A stretch of 29,429 bases of DNA from Caldilineaceae bacterium (GTDB lineage Bacteria > Chloroflexota > Anaerolineae > Caldilineales > Caldilineaceae). The notes beneath the pieces were generated by a model. It saw only the letters and a list, made by a program, of their open reading frames with translations. It made no database searches and had not been told where the DNA came from. This document shows, piece after piece, positions 1 through 7,703 of this stretch; position 1 is the stretch's first letter; each line of letters starts with the position of its first letter. The translations under genes and the position numbers were made by a program. The DNA lies in the NCBI GenBank assembly GCA_026645575.1, contig JAPKMW010000123.1, positions 1 through 29,429 of the forward strand. Reading direction: 5' to 3'.

Positions 1-238
1 GATAAAGTTGTTTGTTCACAACTTCAGCTTATACCACCTTCTCAACTGACAGCTTTTCCTTTTCAGACAGATTCTAATGGTTTGTCAGATTAGTCTTGGT
101 AGATGGAGACGTCTCGACCCTATCACCCCGAATCAGGACGATTAGCGAATTTTTTTGTCCTGAAGCGATTCGCAAATCCCATGATTCGCGGTGATATTCT
201 AGGCCGCACCCTAAACTATTAAGACTTACTTTACAAAA

Positions 239-280
239 CACGAATCACGCAGCACGAATCACGCAGCACGAATCACGCAA
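239..280. repeat. Three tandem 14-bp repeats upstream of the first gene
   Basis: The unit CACGAATCACGCAG occurs three times head to tail, the last with A for the final G, about 50 bp before the solute-binding protein start. Further upstream only scattered GATTCGC/GCGAAT words are visible and no gene (1-330). A weak extended -10-like TGATATTCT lies at 192-200, without a clear -35. Similar CGAATCACG vocabulary recurs near 9180, 24780 and 27290. Confidence 0.85.
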
Positions 281-330
281 TAACCAACCGTCAAATAACC
301 AAGCAACGAACGTATCAAGGAGGACTTTGC

Positions 331-2028
331 ATGTTCAAACAGCGTCTTGTTACCCTGTGTAGCATTCTGGCTGTGCTAGCCGTGCTGATCGCCGCCTGTG
401 CGCCGCAAGCGCCGGCCGGCGGTGATGCAGCCGCGCCCGCAGCGGCGGAACCAGCCGCTGGCGTCGCCGTGGCGCCTGCCGGGGAATTTCCGATTGTCAG
501 CGAACCAATTACCATCAAAGCGTTTATCTGCCCCAACAATGCCGTCAAGGATTATAACGACAACGAGTACACGCGCTGGCTGTCCGAACTGACCAACATC
601 AATTTGGAACTGGACATCCCGCCCGTGCCGGAAGCGCAACAGAAGCTCAACTTGATGTTAGCCAGCGGCGACCTGCCGGAGGTGATCATCGGCTGTGGCA
701 TCCGTCTCGATCAGGTGCAGATTCTGGCGAACCAGGGGCTGCTGCTGCCGCTCAACGATTACATCGACACTTATGGCGTTGAGTTCAAAAAGGTCTACGA
801 AGCCTACCCGCAGATCGAAGGGCTGATCACTATGCTCGACGGCAAGATCTACGGCCTGCCCCATGTCAACGACTGCTACCATTGCAGCATGTCACAGAAG
901 ATGTGGGTCTACCAGCCGTGGCTCGACAAGCTGGGCCTGGAAGTGCCGACCACCACCGAAGAGTTCTATCAAATGCTGAAAGCCTTTAAGGAGCAGGATC
1001 CCAATGGCAACGGCATCGCCGATGAAATTCCGCTCTCCGGCACCACCGAGATGAACGGTGGCTGGCGCGCCCAGTTGGACAGCTTTATCATGAACTCCTT
1101 CCTCTATAATGACCGCGTGACCCCCAACGGCGCCCGCCATCTCTATCTGGAAGATGGTACGGTCAAGGCCGCCTTTGCCCAACCGGGCTGGCAAGAGGGG
1201 TTGAAGTATCTGAACAAGCTCTATAGCGAAGGGCTGATCGACCCCCAAGCCTTTACCAACGATTCCAGCCTGCTGCAACAGTTGGGCGAAAATGCCGATG
1301 TACCGATCCTGGGCGCCACCGGCGCTGGTTGGTATGGCGTCTTCACCCAAAATGGCGGCCCCAGTGGGCGCTGGAAAGAGTACACGCCGATTGCCCCGCT
1401 CGAAGGCCCCAGCGGTCTACGCCAGACGCCCCGCACCCCCTTCCAACCGACCGGCGGTCAGGCAGCCTTTGTGATCACCAAGGAAGCCAAGAACCCGGAA
1501 GCCGCTTTCCGCCTGGCCGATGTCTTCTACGGCTTTGATTCGACCACCCGCTCCGTCTTTGGTGTGGAAGGGGAAGATTGGGTGCGCGCCAGCGACAGTG
1601 ATGTCTCTATCGCCGGCGGCAAGGCGCTCTACACCGTCTTAAAGGTCTGGGGTGGCGAGCCGCAAAACCGCCACTGGTCGCAAACCGTGCCGACCTTCCG
1701 CACCAACGAGTACCGTATGGGGCAGACCTACAACCCCGATGATCCGTTGGAGCGCTGGCTCTTTGAATGGACGCGCGACCTGATGGAACCCTACGGCACC
1801 ACCGACAAAGCCGTCCCGCCGCTGGTCTTCACCGAAGATCAATCCAAACTCTTTGGCGAATTGAAGACCTCGGTGGACACCACCATGGATGAATGGTTCG
1901 CCAACTTTGTCATCGGCAACGCCGACATCGACGCCGACTGGGAAACCTACCTTGCCACGCTGGAAGATGCTGGGCTGTCCAAGTTCCTGGAAATCTATCA
2001 GACAGCTTACGACGCCAAGTATAAGTAG
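331..2028 (+). CDS. Extracellular solute-binding lipoprotein (family 1, LplA/YtcQ-like)
   Basis: This 565-aa protein is probably the ligand-capturing lipoprotein of an ABC sugar or oligosaccharide importer, anchored outside the membrane. The start is set by AAGGAGGA about 6 nt upstream. Residues 1-22 form a signal peptide with lipobox IAAC, so Cys23 should be lipidated, followed by an Ala/Pro-rich linker. The mature part has the feel of the larger Bacillus/Paenibacillus LplA-type binding proteins, including a DPNGNGIADE loop around residue 225 that resembles a calcium-binding Dx(D/N)xNG loop. The length fits the family at about 500-560 aa. No permease or ATPase gene is adjacent, so it is an orphan in this window or its partners lie upstream of base 1. 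The substrate cannot be read from sequence. Family assignment is firm, subfamily is by recall. Confidence 0.9.
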   Translation: MFKQRLVTLCSILAVLAVLIAACAPQAPAGGDAAAPAAAEPAAGVAVAPAGEFPIVSEPITIKAFICPNNAVKDYNDNEYTRWLSELTNINLELDIPPVPEAQQKLNLMLASGDLPEVIIGCGIRLDQVQILANQGLLLPLNDYIDTYGVEFKKVYEAYPQIEGLITMLDGKIYGLPHVNDCYHCSMSQKMWVYQPWLDKLGLEVPTTTEEFYQMLKAFKEQDPNGNGIADEIPLSGTTEMNGGWRAQLDSFIMNSFLYNDRVTPNGARHLYLEDGTVKAAFAQPGWQEGLKYLNKLYSEGLIDPQAFTNDSSLLQQLGENADVPILGATGAGWYGVFTQNGGPSGRWKEYTPIAPLEGPSGLRQTPRTPFQPTGGQAAFVITKEAKNPEAAFRLADVFYGFDSTTRSVFGVEGEDWVRASDSDVSIAGGKALYTVLKVWGGEPQNRHWSQTVPTFRTNEYRMGQTYNPDDPLERWLFEWTRDLMEPYGTTDKAVPPLVFTEDQSKLFGELKTSVDTTMDEWFANFVIGNADIDADWETYLATLEDAGLSKFLEIYQTAYDAKYK

Positions 2029-2093
2029 GTTTTTACCGTTATTCCGTTGCGATTGAGGGATTGACCCGCCTGCTAAACCGCAAACCCCCTTCC

Positions 2094-2336
2094 GGCGCGC
2101 TCAGCCTGTCTGTCATTCCTTACGAGGACAAGTCTGCAAGAATCTCGCGTGTCCAAGCGCCAGAGACCCTTTCAGAGCCTGCCCTCGTCAGGAGTGACAG
2201 ACGGGTTGAGCGTGCCTGGTCAGAGCAATAAGACCAAAATAATCTATCTGCCAACCCGGAACGTCTCATTCGGCGCGCCCAGCCTGTCTGTCATTCTGCA
2301 AGAATCTCGCGTGTCCAAGCGCCAGAGACCCTTTCA
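2094..2336. repeat. Imperfect direct repeat pair containing an exact 42-bp repeat
   Basis: The 42 bp at 2133-2174 are repeated exactly at 2295-2336. Each copy is preceded by a second shared block, GGCGCGC(T/C)CAGCCTGTCTG, at 2094 and 2272. Copy one has a short extra stretch between the blocks (around 2119-2132). The pair lies in the 745-bp gap between the solute-binding protein and the Rieske gene. No transposase or convincing coding frame is present; the open frame at 2149-2499 simply reads through both repeats. Confidence 0.85.
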
Positions 2337-2400
2337 AGGTGACAGGCGAGTTGGGGGCGCTGAAAAAATCGAATTTGCCATTGAGACGCCCGGCCAGGCA

Positions 2401-2619
2401 TTAGAAGCCTTCGCCACCTTGTCGCCGGATGACTTTGTGTGCGAGGTTGCCCGGCAGCGGCCCCATGCGGCGGGTCGCCTCTCGCCGGCGGGTGTGTAAA
2501 CGCTCAAACAAGTATTTGCTGGTGAACCCGGGAATAATTTTGTGTTTGTGTTCATAGACCCGTCGCTCCAAATTATTGGTAACGCCGGTGTAATTCGCAC
2601 AAGGCAGCCTTCTGTTATC
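2401..2619 (-). pseudogene. Remnant of a GIY-YIG endonuclease (YhbQ/UPF0213-like)
   Basis: On the minus strand the frame open from about 2619 to a TAA at 2401 reads YTGVTNNLERRVYEHKHK, then IIPGFTSKYLFERL. This is the recognisable first half of small GIY-YIG nucleases; usual text is LYTGVTNDLERRVYEHK, then GFTxKYxxxxLVY. There is no start codon in frame, and the first residues including the GIY motif are degraded. After FERL (about 2497) the expected C-terminal part with EKQLKGWRR is absent and replaced by low-similarity sequence. It is therefore a decayed, truncated gene. It lies beside the 42-bp direct repeats, which suggests rearrangement here. Confidence 0.8.
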
Positions 2620-2704
2620 TCAGTTTACCATAACCTTACAACATGTGAAGCTGTTGAACGTAGCTTAATCCGCATGTATGGCTTGAGAACTATTGCATCC
2701 TCTG

Positions 2705-2713
2705 TGGTATAAT
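2705..2713 (+). promoter_or_regulatory. Extended -10 promoter of the Rieske gene
   Basis: TGGTATAAT matches the extended -10 consensus TGnTATAAT. The best -35 is a weak TTGAGA at 2683-2688, 19 bp away. Transcription would start near 2720, giving a leader of about 54 nt. The 12-mer CTGTGGTATAAT recurs exactly before the radical SAM gene. Confidence 0.6.
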
Positions 2714-2773
2714 TCTGCTTGTTGCTCACTATCAAACCAACTAAACAGCGTTAAAAAGAGGATCTCCATCCCA

Positions 2774-3868
2774 ATGGCTGCAACTAACTTTCACCTCAAT
2801 CCTAACCTAACCCACGCCGCGACCATTCCCGCTGATTGGTATACCGACTCCAGTTATCTGAAGCTAGAACAGCAAAAGGTCTTTCGCCGCACCTGGCAAT
2901 ATGCCGCCACGCTGGAACAATTGCGCTTTCCCGGCAACTATGTAGCGGTGGATGTGGTGGGCGTCCCCGTGGTCTTGACCCGCGATCAGAATGGCGAACT
3001 CCACGCCTTTTACAACATCTGTCGCCACCGCGCCGGCATTGTTGCCAAAGGGGCCGGCAACCGCAAGACACTTCAATGTCTTTACCACGGTTGGCTCTAT
3101 GGGCTGGATGGCTGTCTGCGCACTACGCCGGAATTTGAAGGGGTGGAGAATTTCGACAAAGCCGACTATGGGCTGTTACCCATCCGCGTCGAAACCTGGG
3201 GGCCGTTTATCTTTGTCAATATGGATCCCGGCGCGCCTTCTTTGCTGGAGACGCTGGGCAACATTCCTGCTGAAACGGCCGGCTTTAACTTTAGCAACAT
3301 GCGTAGCGTCCACCGGCGCGACTACTATGTCAACGCCAACTGGAAGGTCTACATCGACAACTATCTGGAAGGCTACCATGTGCCGGTCGCCCATCCCGGT
3401 CTCTACCGTGAGCTGGATTACGCTCAATATCGCGTGGACACCTATCGCTACTACTCTTCCCAATATGCGCCGATCCGCCCTGTGCGCGCCGAAGATGCCG
3501 CCGGTCGGGTCTACACGGCCTTACAGGGCGACGACAAAGCTTTCTACTACTGGCTCTTCCCCAACTTTATGCTCAATATCTATCTGGGTATGTTGCAAAT
3601 CAACATTATCGTCCCCCTAAGCCATGACCGCACGCTGACCATCTTTGAATGGTTCTTCAACGACCCCGGCACCGCGGAGACCTGGAACAATTTACAAGAT
3701 TCCATGACCTTTAGCGACGAAATCCAACAGGAAGATATTGAAATCTGCGAATATGTCTGGCGCAATCTCCAGGCCGAGGTCTACACCCAAGGCCGCTACT
3801 CGGCCAAACGGGAAAATGGCGTTCATCATTTTCATCAACTGTTGCAGGAGTTTTATACCAAGCCATAA
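2774..3868 (+). CDS. Rieske [2Fe-2S] aromatic-ring/choline-type oxygenase, alpha subunit
   Basis: This 364-aa cytoplasmic enzyme belongs to the Rieske non-heme iron oxygenases. They use electrons from a separate reductase to activate O2 at a mononuclear iron. The Rieske cluster ligands are visible as C83-R-H85 and C102-x2-H105 (CRH, then CLYH). The iron site is seen in NWKVYIDNYLEGYHVPVAH, with H202 and H207; the third ligand is probably the Asp in QEDIEICE near residue 320. NWKVxxDNYLEGYHVPxxH is closest to the choline monooxygenase/quaternary-amine branch as I recall it, but the substrate is not determined. ATG at 2774 follows AGAGGA; an in-frame upstream ATG at 2693 precedes the promoter and is rejected. 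No ferredoxin or reductase gene is nearby. Confidence 0.9.
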   Translation: MAATNFHLNPNLTHAATIPADWYTDSSYLKLEQQKVFRRTWQYAATLEQLRFPGNYVAVDVVGVPVVLTRDQNGELHAFYNICRHRAGIVAKGAGNRKTLQCLYHGWLYGLDGCLRTTPEFEGVENFDKADYGLLPIRVETWGPFIFVNMDPGAPSLLETLGNIPAETAGFNFSNMRSVHRRDYYVNANWKVYIDNYLEGYHVPVAHPGLYRELDYAQYRVDTYRYYSSQYAPIRPVRAEDAAGRVYTALQGDDKAFYYWLFPNFMLNIYLGMLQINIIVPLSHDRTLTIFEWFFNDPGTAETWNNLQDSMTFSDEIQQEDIEICEYVWRNLQAEVYTQGRYSAKRENGVHHFHQLLQEFYTKP

Positions 3869-3901
3869 CGTAGCAAACGATGGATTACCTAGGAGCAGAT
3901 C

Positions 3902-6900
3902 ATGACCCTCGGCTTTCGACAACGGTTAACACGGCGCGCAGCTATCCTATGTGAGCATCTAAAAACAAACGCTGCTCTGCGCGAGTCCATGACTCGCCCT
4001 AGCCAGTTGCGAGTCATGGACTTGCGCAGAGCAGCGCGGAAAGTTGTTTTTCGCGACGCCCTACGATGCGGCCTACGGGCGAAGCGGCTACGCCTCCTAT
4101 GCTTGTGCGGGTTGCTTGTACTCGTTATGTCGAGCCTGGGCGAACGAAACTGGCGGCTCTTCGCAACGCCAACCCTCATGGCGACCAAAAGCGCCGTTTT
4201 GCTTGTGGACCAAAACAACAATGGTCTGGCTGATCCGGGTGATCAGTTGCGCTATACCATTGCCATTACCAACAGCGGCAATAGCGATCTCACTGGGTTA
4301 CAATTTCGCGACACGATCCCGGCGGCGACCAATCTTGTGCCGGCTTCGTTGCGCACCACCCCGCTGGCACAAAACGATGGCGGCTATAGCACCGTTGGGA
4401 ATGTTCTGTTGCGTGTTCCGACGGGGCAGGGGGTTTTGCGCAACGACCGCGACCTGGATGGCGCCGGCGGCCTGACCGTGGCAAGTTACCGTGCCACCAG
4501 CAGCAACGGCGGCGCCGTCACGATGGCGCCCGATGGCAGCTTCACCTACAACCCCGCACCCGGCTACACCGGCATCGACCGCTTTTCCTATGGCATCGCT
4601 GACGGCGAGGGCAACCAGATCACCGCCACAGTCACCATTACCGTCGGCCAGGTGGTCTGGTTTATCAACAATGCCGCCTCCACCCCTGGTGATGGACGCC
4701 TTACTGCACCGTTCAACAGTATCAGCGCCTTTATGACCCAAGCCGCCGACAAAGCCGGTGACCTGATCTTCATCGATCAAGGCGCCGGCGTTTATGGTGG
4801 TTCACTGACCCTGCTCAACCAACAACAGGTGATCGGCCACGGCAGCGGTCTGACCCTGGCCCCGAATCTTGCCATTACGGCTGCTGCCCGCCCCACCCTT
4901 GCTACTGTTGTTCTCGCAACCGGTAACACGGTGCGCGGGCTAAATATCAACGTCGGCAGCGGCATTGCTCTGTTTGGTAACAATGTCGGCGGCCTGATCG
5001 TCAACGACGTTGCTGTGACAAGCAATGGCGGGCCGGCGCTGCAACTCAGCGGCGGTAGCAGCGCCATGAGTGTGACGCTCGACAGTGTCATCGCCACCGG
5101 CGGCGTCCACGGCATCAATCTGACGAACAATCTGGGGCGAGTCACGGTCAATGGCGGCACGATCCAGAACACTAGCGGTCATGCTATCAACCTGTTGAAT
5201 AACAGCGGCCCGCTCGATTTTACGCTGCGCAACAGCACCATCAGCAACGTAACCGCTGGCTACAATGCTCTCCAACTGGAATTGCCCAGCAGCGGCGCCT
5301 TTGGCCTCATCACCGTGCAAAACAACACATTTCATAACAATGGCAGCACCGGTGTGCGCGCCAGCGTCGGCGGCACGGGCCGCATCGGCAAACTCATCAT
5401 TCGTAACAATACGTTCACCGGTAATATGAGCGGTGTTGATCTAGCAACGAATGACCAAGGCGGCATCATCTTTGACATTCGCGACAATGCGGTCATGAGC
5501 GGTGACCAAACCCAGATCAACATTGCCGCCAATGATCCTGTCCATCAGAACAATGGTGGGCCGACGATGACCGGCCTGATTCACAACAACCGCATCACCT
5601 TAAACCCTGACGCCGGCGCCATTGGCATTTGGATTGTCGCCGATGGCGACAGCAAGATTACGGTGGATGTCGCCAACAATCAAGTCAATGACTTTGGCGA
5701 AAGCGGCATCGCCATCGAATCACTGGGCGGGACAGGCCAAGTCCATGCGCACATTACCGGCAATACTGCTGCCACCACGGGGGCCTCGTCCCTGGCTGCC
5801 CTCTATCTGCGTAGCGGCGACGGCAGCAGCGGTGAGAGCAATCTGCTCTGTGCCAACCTGCACAACAACAGGATGACTGCCGGCGTCGGCGCTGAAGCTG
5901 ACTATCTTTTGGAACAGAGCGCCCTTACCGCGCCCTTTCAGATTCAGGGGTTATCACCCGCCGTCGCCACCGCCGCACAGGCCGCCGCCTTTGTGGCCGC
6001 TACGGATGACTCACCTTCGGCCACCGCGGTGGCGACAGGGGGCGCCTATAGCAACGCCACCTGCGAAACGGCTACGGTGGCCGCACGTGCCGTCACGGCG
6101 CCGCCCGTGGCCCAGGCGCCGGTCAAGGGCTGGTTGTCCGGTCGTATGGCGCCGTGGGCAATTCAACGCCCCCAGTGGTGGCCGCCGTTCTCTTTGCCTA
6201 GTTGGCGTTCTGCGTTCCTGTCGCCGTTGCCAAGTCTATTCCGTCCAGCCGTGGCCCAAGCCGCCGGGGAAACAGTTGCGCTTGACACAGTTGCGCTTGA
6301 CACAGTTGCGCTTGACACAGTTGCGCTTGACACAGTTGCGCTTGACATTGGCGCACTACATCCTGGTCAGACCTTAGTCATCACCTTTGCTGTCACGATT
6401 GATCCGGCCTTTACCGGCACGGAACTCTGTAATCAAGGTGCGATCACCATGGGGGCGGGTAGTCCGGTTTTCACCGATGATCCGGCTGTGGCCGGTAGCG
6501 CCGACCCTACCTGTTTTGCTGTTGTGCCACCGGAGACCACGCCGCCGGAGACCACCATCACCAGCAGCCCGCCCAACCCAAGCAAGAGTCAGGACGCCAC
6601 GTTTACCTTCACCGGCAGCGACAATGTTACGCCGGCAGAGAACTTAACCTTTGAGTGTTCATTGGACGGTGGTAACTTTACCCCTTGCACCACGCCCCTG
6701 GTCTATGTGGATTTACCCCAAGGGTTACGCACCTTTCGCGTGCGCGCCATTGATGCGCTGGGCAATGTGGACTCTTCGCCGGCCACCTACACCTGGAACA
6801 TCAATCCGATTGTGACCAAGCCTAATCTTACGGTAACCAAAAGTAACGACGGTGGCGGCAGCGCATTGCTGGCGCAACCGTGGCGGTGGCAGCTCACGGT

Positions 6901-7675
6901 CAATAATTTTGGTGACGGCGCGGCCACCTTTGCCGCTGGGGAGACGCTGCTGTTGGATCAGTTGCCCGATGCCCTACTTATCTATGAGGCGCCGACCCTT
7001 CTGGGCACAACCAATGTCACCGGCGCCGAGCAGATTCGCTGTACCATTGCCGCCGCCGATTTAACCTGTCGCGCCGAGGGGGGGCCTGTGACCATTGGTG
7101 CATTGACCGGCGCCATTACCGTGACCTTGAGCGCACACACCGTCGTCGCCGGTGACTATGCCAATCCACGGTCAGGTGGCCGTTGTCTGGTTGACCCCGA
7201 CAACCGCATTGCTGAAGCGGATGAGAACAACAACCGTTGTGCTGACACCGTGAAAGTGGGGCTGCCTGATTTGACTATCGAAAAGCGCCCTTCGGGTAAG
7301 TTTATCCGTGGGCAAGTGGGGGCTGAATATTTCATCACGGTGCGCAATGTGGGGGCGATCCGTAGCGCCGGCGCCGTGCAGGTTGAAGAGCGCTTGCCCA
7401 CCGGCTTGACGGCCACCGCCATGAGCGGCGACGGCTGGCTCTGCACCCTTCTCGCTTTGCACTGCACACGAAGCGACCCGCTGGCGGCCGGCGCCGCCTA
7501 CCCGCCCATCACCCTCACCGTGACTGTGGCGGATGATGCGCCGGTTGCTCTGCTCAATCAAGTCACCGTGACCGGCGGTAGCGATGCATCGCCGGATAAT
7601 AACTGGGCGATGGTGGAGGCGCGCCTGATTCCGCTAGACTATGACCTCTTCCTGCCGGTGATCCAGCGCCAATAG
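3902..7675 (+). CDS. Large secreted adhesin-like protein: cadherin-like, parallel beta-helix, Ig-like and DUF11-type domains
   Basis: This is a 1257-aa exported surface protein. The start follows AGGAG with 6-nt spacing. An unusually long basic N-terminus (1-62) precedes a hydrophobic stretch (63-79) that probably acts as the signal/membrane segment. By eye: a DUF11-like domain at about 95-150; a cadherin-like domain at about 150-250 (GSFTYNPAPGYTGIDRFSY); a right-handed beta-helix-like Asn/Gly-rich region at about 250-700; a Trp/Pro-rich linker at 738-790; five TVALD repeats; an Ig-like domain from about 880 (FECSLDGGNFTPC); and two CARDB/DUF11-like domains from about 973 and 1121. The last residues are DLFLPVIQRQ, a tail shared in style with the convergent neighbour. 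No catalytic residues are evident, so binding or attachment is inferred. It ends 28 bp from the convergent gene. Confidence 0.85.
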   Translation: MTLGFRQRLTRRAAILCEHLKTNAALRESMTRPSQLRVMDLRRAARKVVFRDALRCGLRAKRLRLLCLCGLLVLVMSSLGERNWRLFATPTLMATKSAVLLVDQNNNGLADPGDQLRYTIAITNSGNSDLTGLQFRDTIPAATNLVPASLRTTPLAQNDGGYSTVGNVLLRVPTGQGVLRNDRDLDGAGGLTVASYRATSSNGGAVTMAPDGSFTYNPAPGYTGIDRFSYGIADGEGNQITATVTITVGQVVWFINNAASTPGDGRLTAPFNSISAFMTQAADKAGDLIFIDQGAGVYGGSLTLLNQQQVIGHGSGLTLAPNLAITAAARPTLATVVLATGNTVRGLNINVGSGIALFGNNVGGLIVNDVAVTSNGGPALQLSGGSSAMSVTLDSVIATGGVHGINLTNNLGRVTVNGGTIQNTSGHAINLLNNSGPLDFTLRNSTISNVTAGYNALQLELPSSGAFGLITVQNNTFHNNGSTGVRASVGGTGRIGKLIIRNNTFTGNMSGVDLATNDQGGIIFDIRDNAVMSGDQTQINIAANDPVHQNNGGPTMTGLIHNNRITLNPDAGAIGIWIVADGDSKITVDVANNQVNDFGESGIAIESLGGTGQVHAHITGNTAATTGASSLAALYLRSGDGSSGESNLLCANLHNNRMTAGVGAEADYLLEQSALTAPFQIQGLSPAVATAAQAAAFVAATDDSPSATAVATGGAYSNATCETATVAARAVTAPPVAQAPVKGWLSGRMAPWAIQRPQWWPPFSLPSWRSAFLSPLPSLFRPAVAQAAGETVALDTVALDTVALDTVALDTVALDIGALHPGQTLVITFAVTIDPAFTGTELCNQGAITMGAGSPVFTDDPAVAGSADPTCFAVVPPETTPPETTITSSPPNPSKSQDATFTFTGSDNVTPAENLTFECSLDGGNFTPCTTPLVYVDLPQGLRTFRVRAIDALGNVDSSPATYTWNINPIVTKPNLTVTKSNDGGGSALLAQPWRWQLTVNNFGDGAATFAAGETLLLDQLPDALLIYEAPTLLGTTNVTGAEQIRCTIAAADLTCRAEGGPVTIGALTGAITVTLSAHTVVAGDYANPRSGGRCLVDPDNRIAEADENNNRCADTVKVGLPDLTIEKRPSGKFIRGQVGAEYFITVRNVGAIRSAGAVQVEERLPTGLTATAMSGDGWLCTLLALHCTRSDPLAAGAAYPPITLTVTVADDAPVALLNQVTVTGGSDASPDNNWAMVEARLIPLDYDLFLPVIQRQ
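3971..4035. repeat. 27-bp inverted repeat inside the adhesin N-terminus
   Basis: Arms 3971-3997 and 4009-4035 are reverse complements with a single mismatch, around an 11-bp spacer. The palindrome is read in frame as residues of about 24-45 (AALRESM, then VMDLRRAA). A secondary match of ACAAAC/TTGTTT type just outside the arms suggests a longer original element. Confidence 0.9.
6272..6346. repeat. Five perfect tandem 15-bp repeats coding TVALD
   Basis: ACAGTTGCGCTTGAC is repeated five times without a mismatch, encoding five TVALD units just after the Trp/Pro-rich linker. The unit is a multiple of three, so copy number can change without a frameshift. The lack of any silent drift suggests recent expansion. 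Confidence 0.95.
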
Positions 7676-7703
7676 CGTTCTGCATAACTCTCATAAGTCT
7701 TTA

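Noticed and set aside
239..280. Short tandem repeats as a CRISPR array
   Set aside because: The units are 14 bp and contiguous, without spacers, and no cas gene is present.
2149..2499. 116-codon forward frame through the direct repeats
   Set aside because: It translates the 42-bp repeat twice and is antisense to the nuclease remnant; no start signals.
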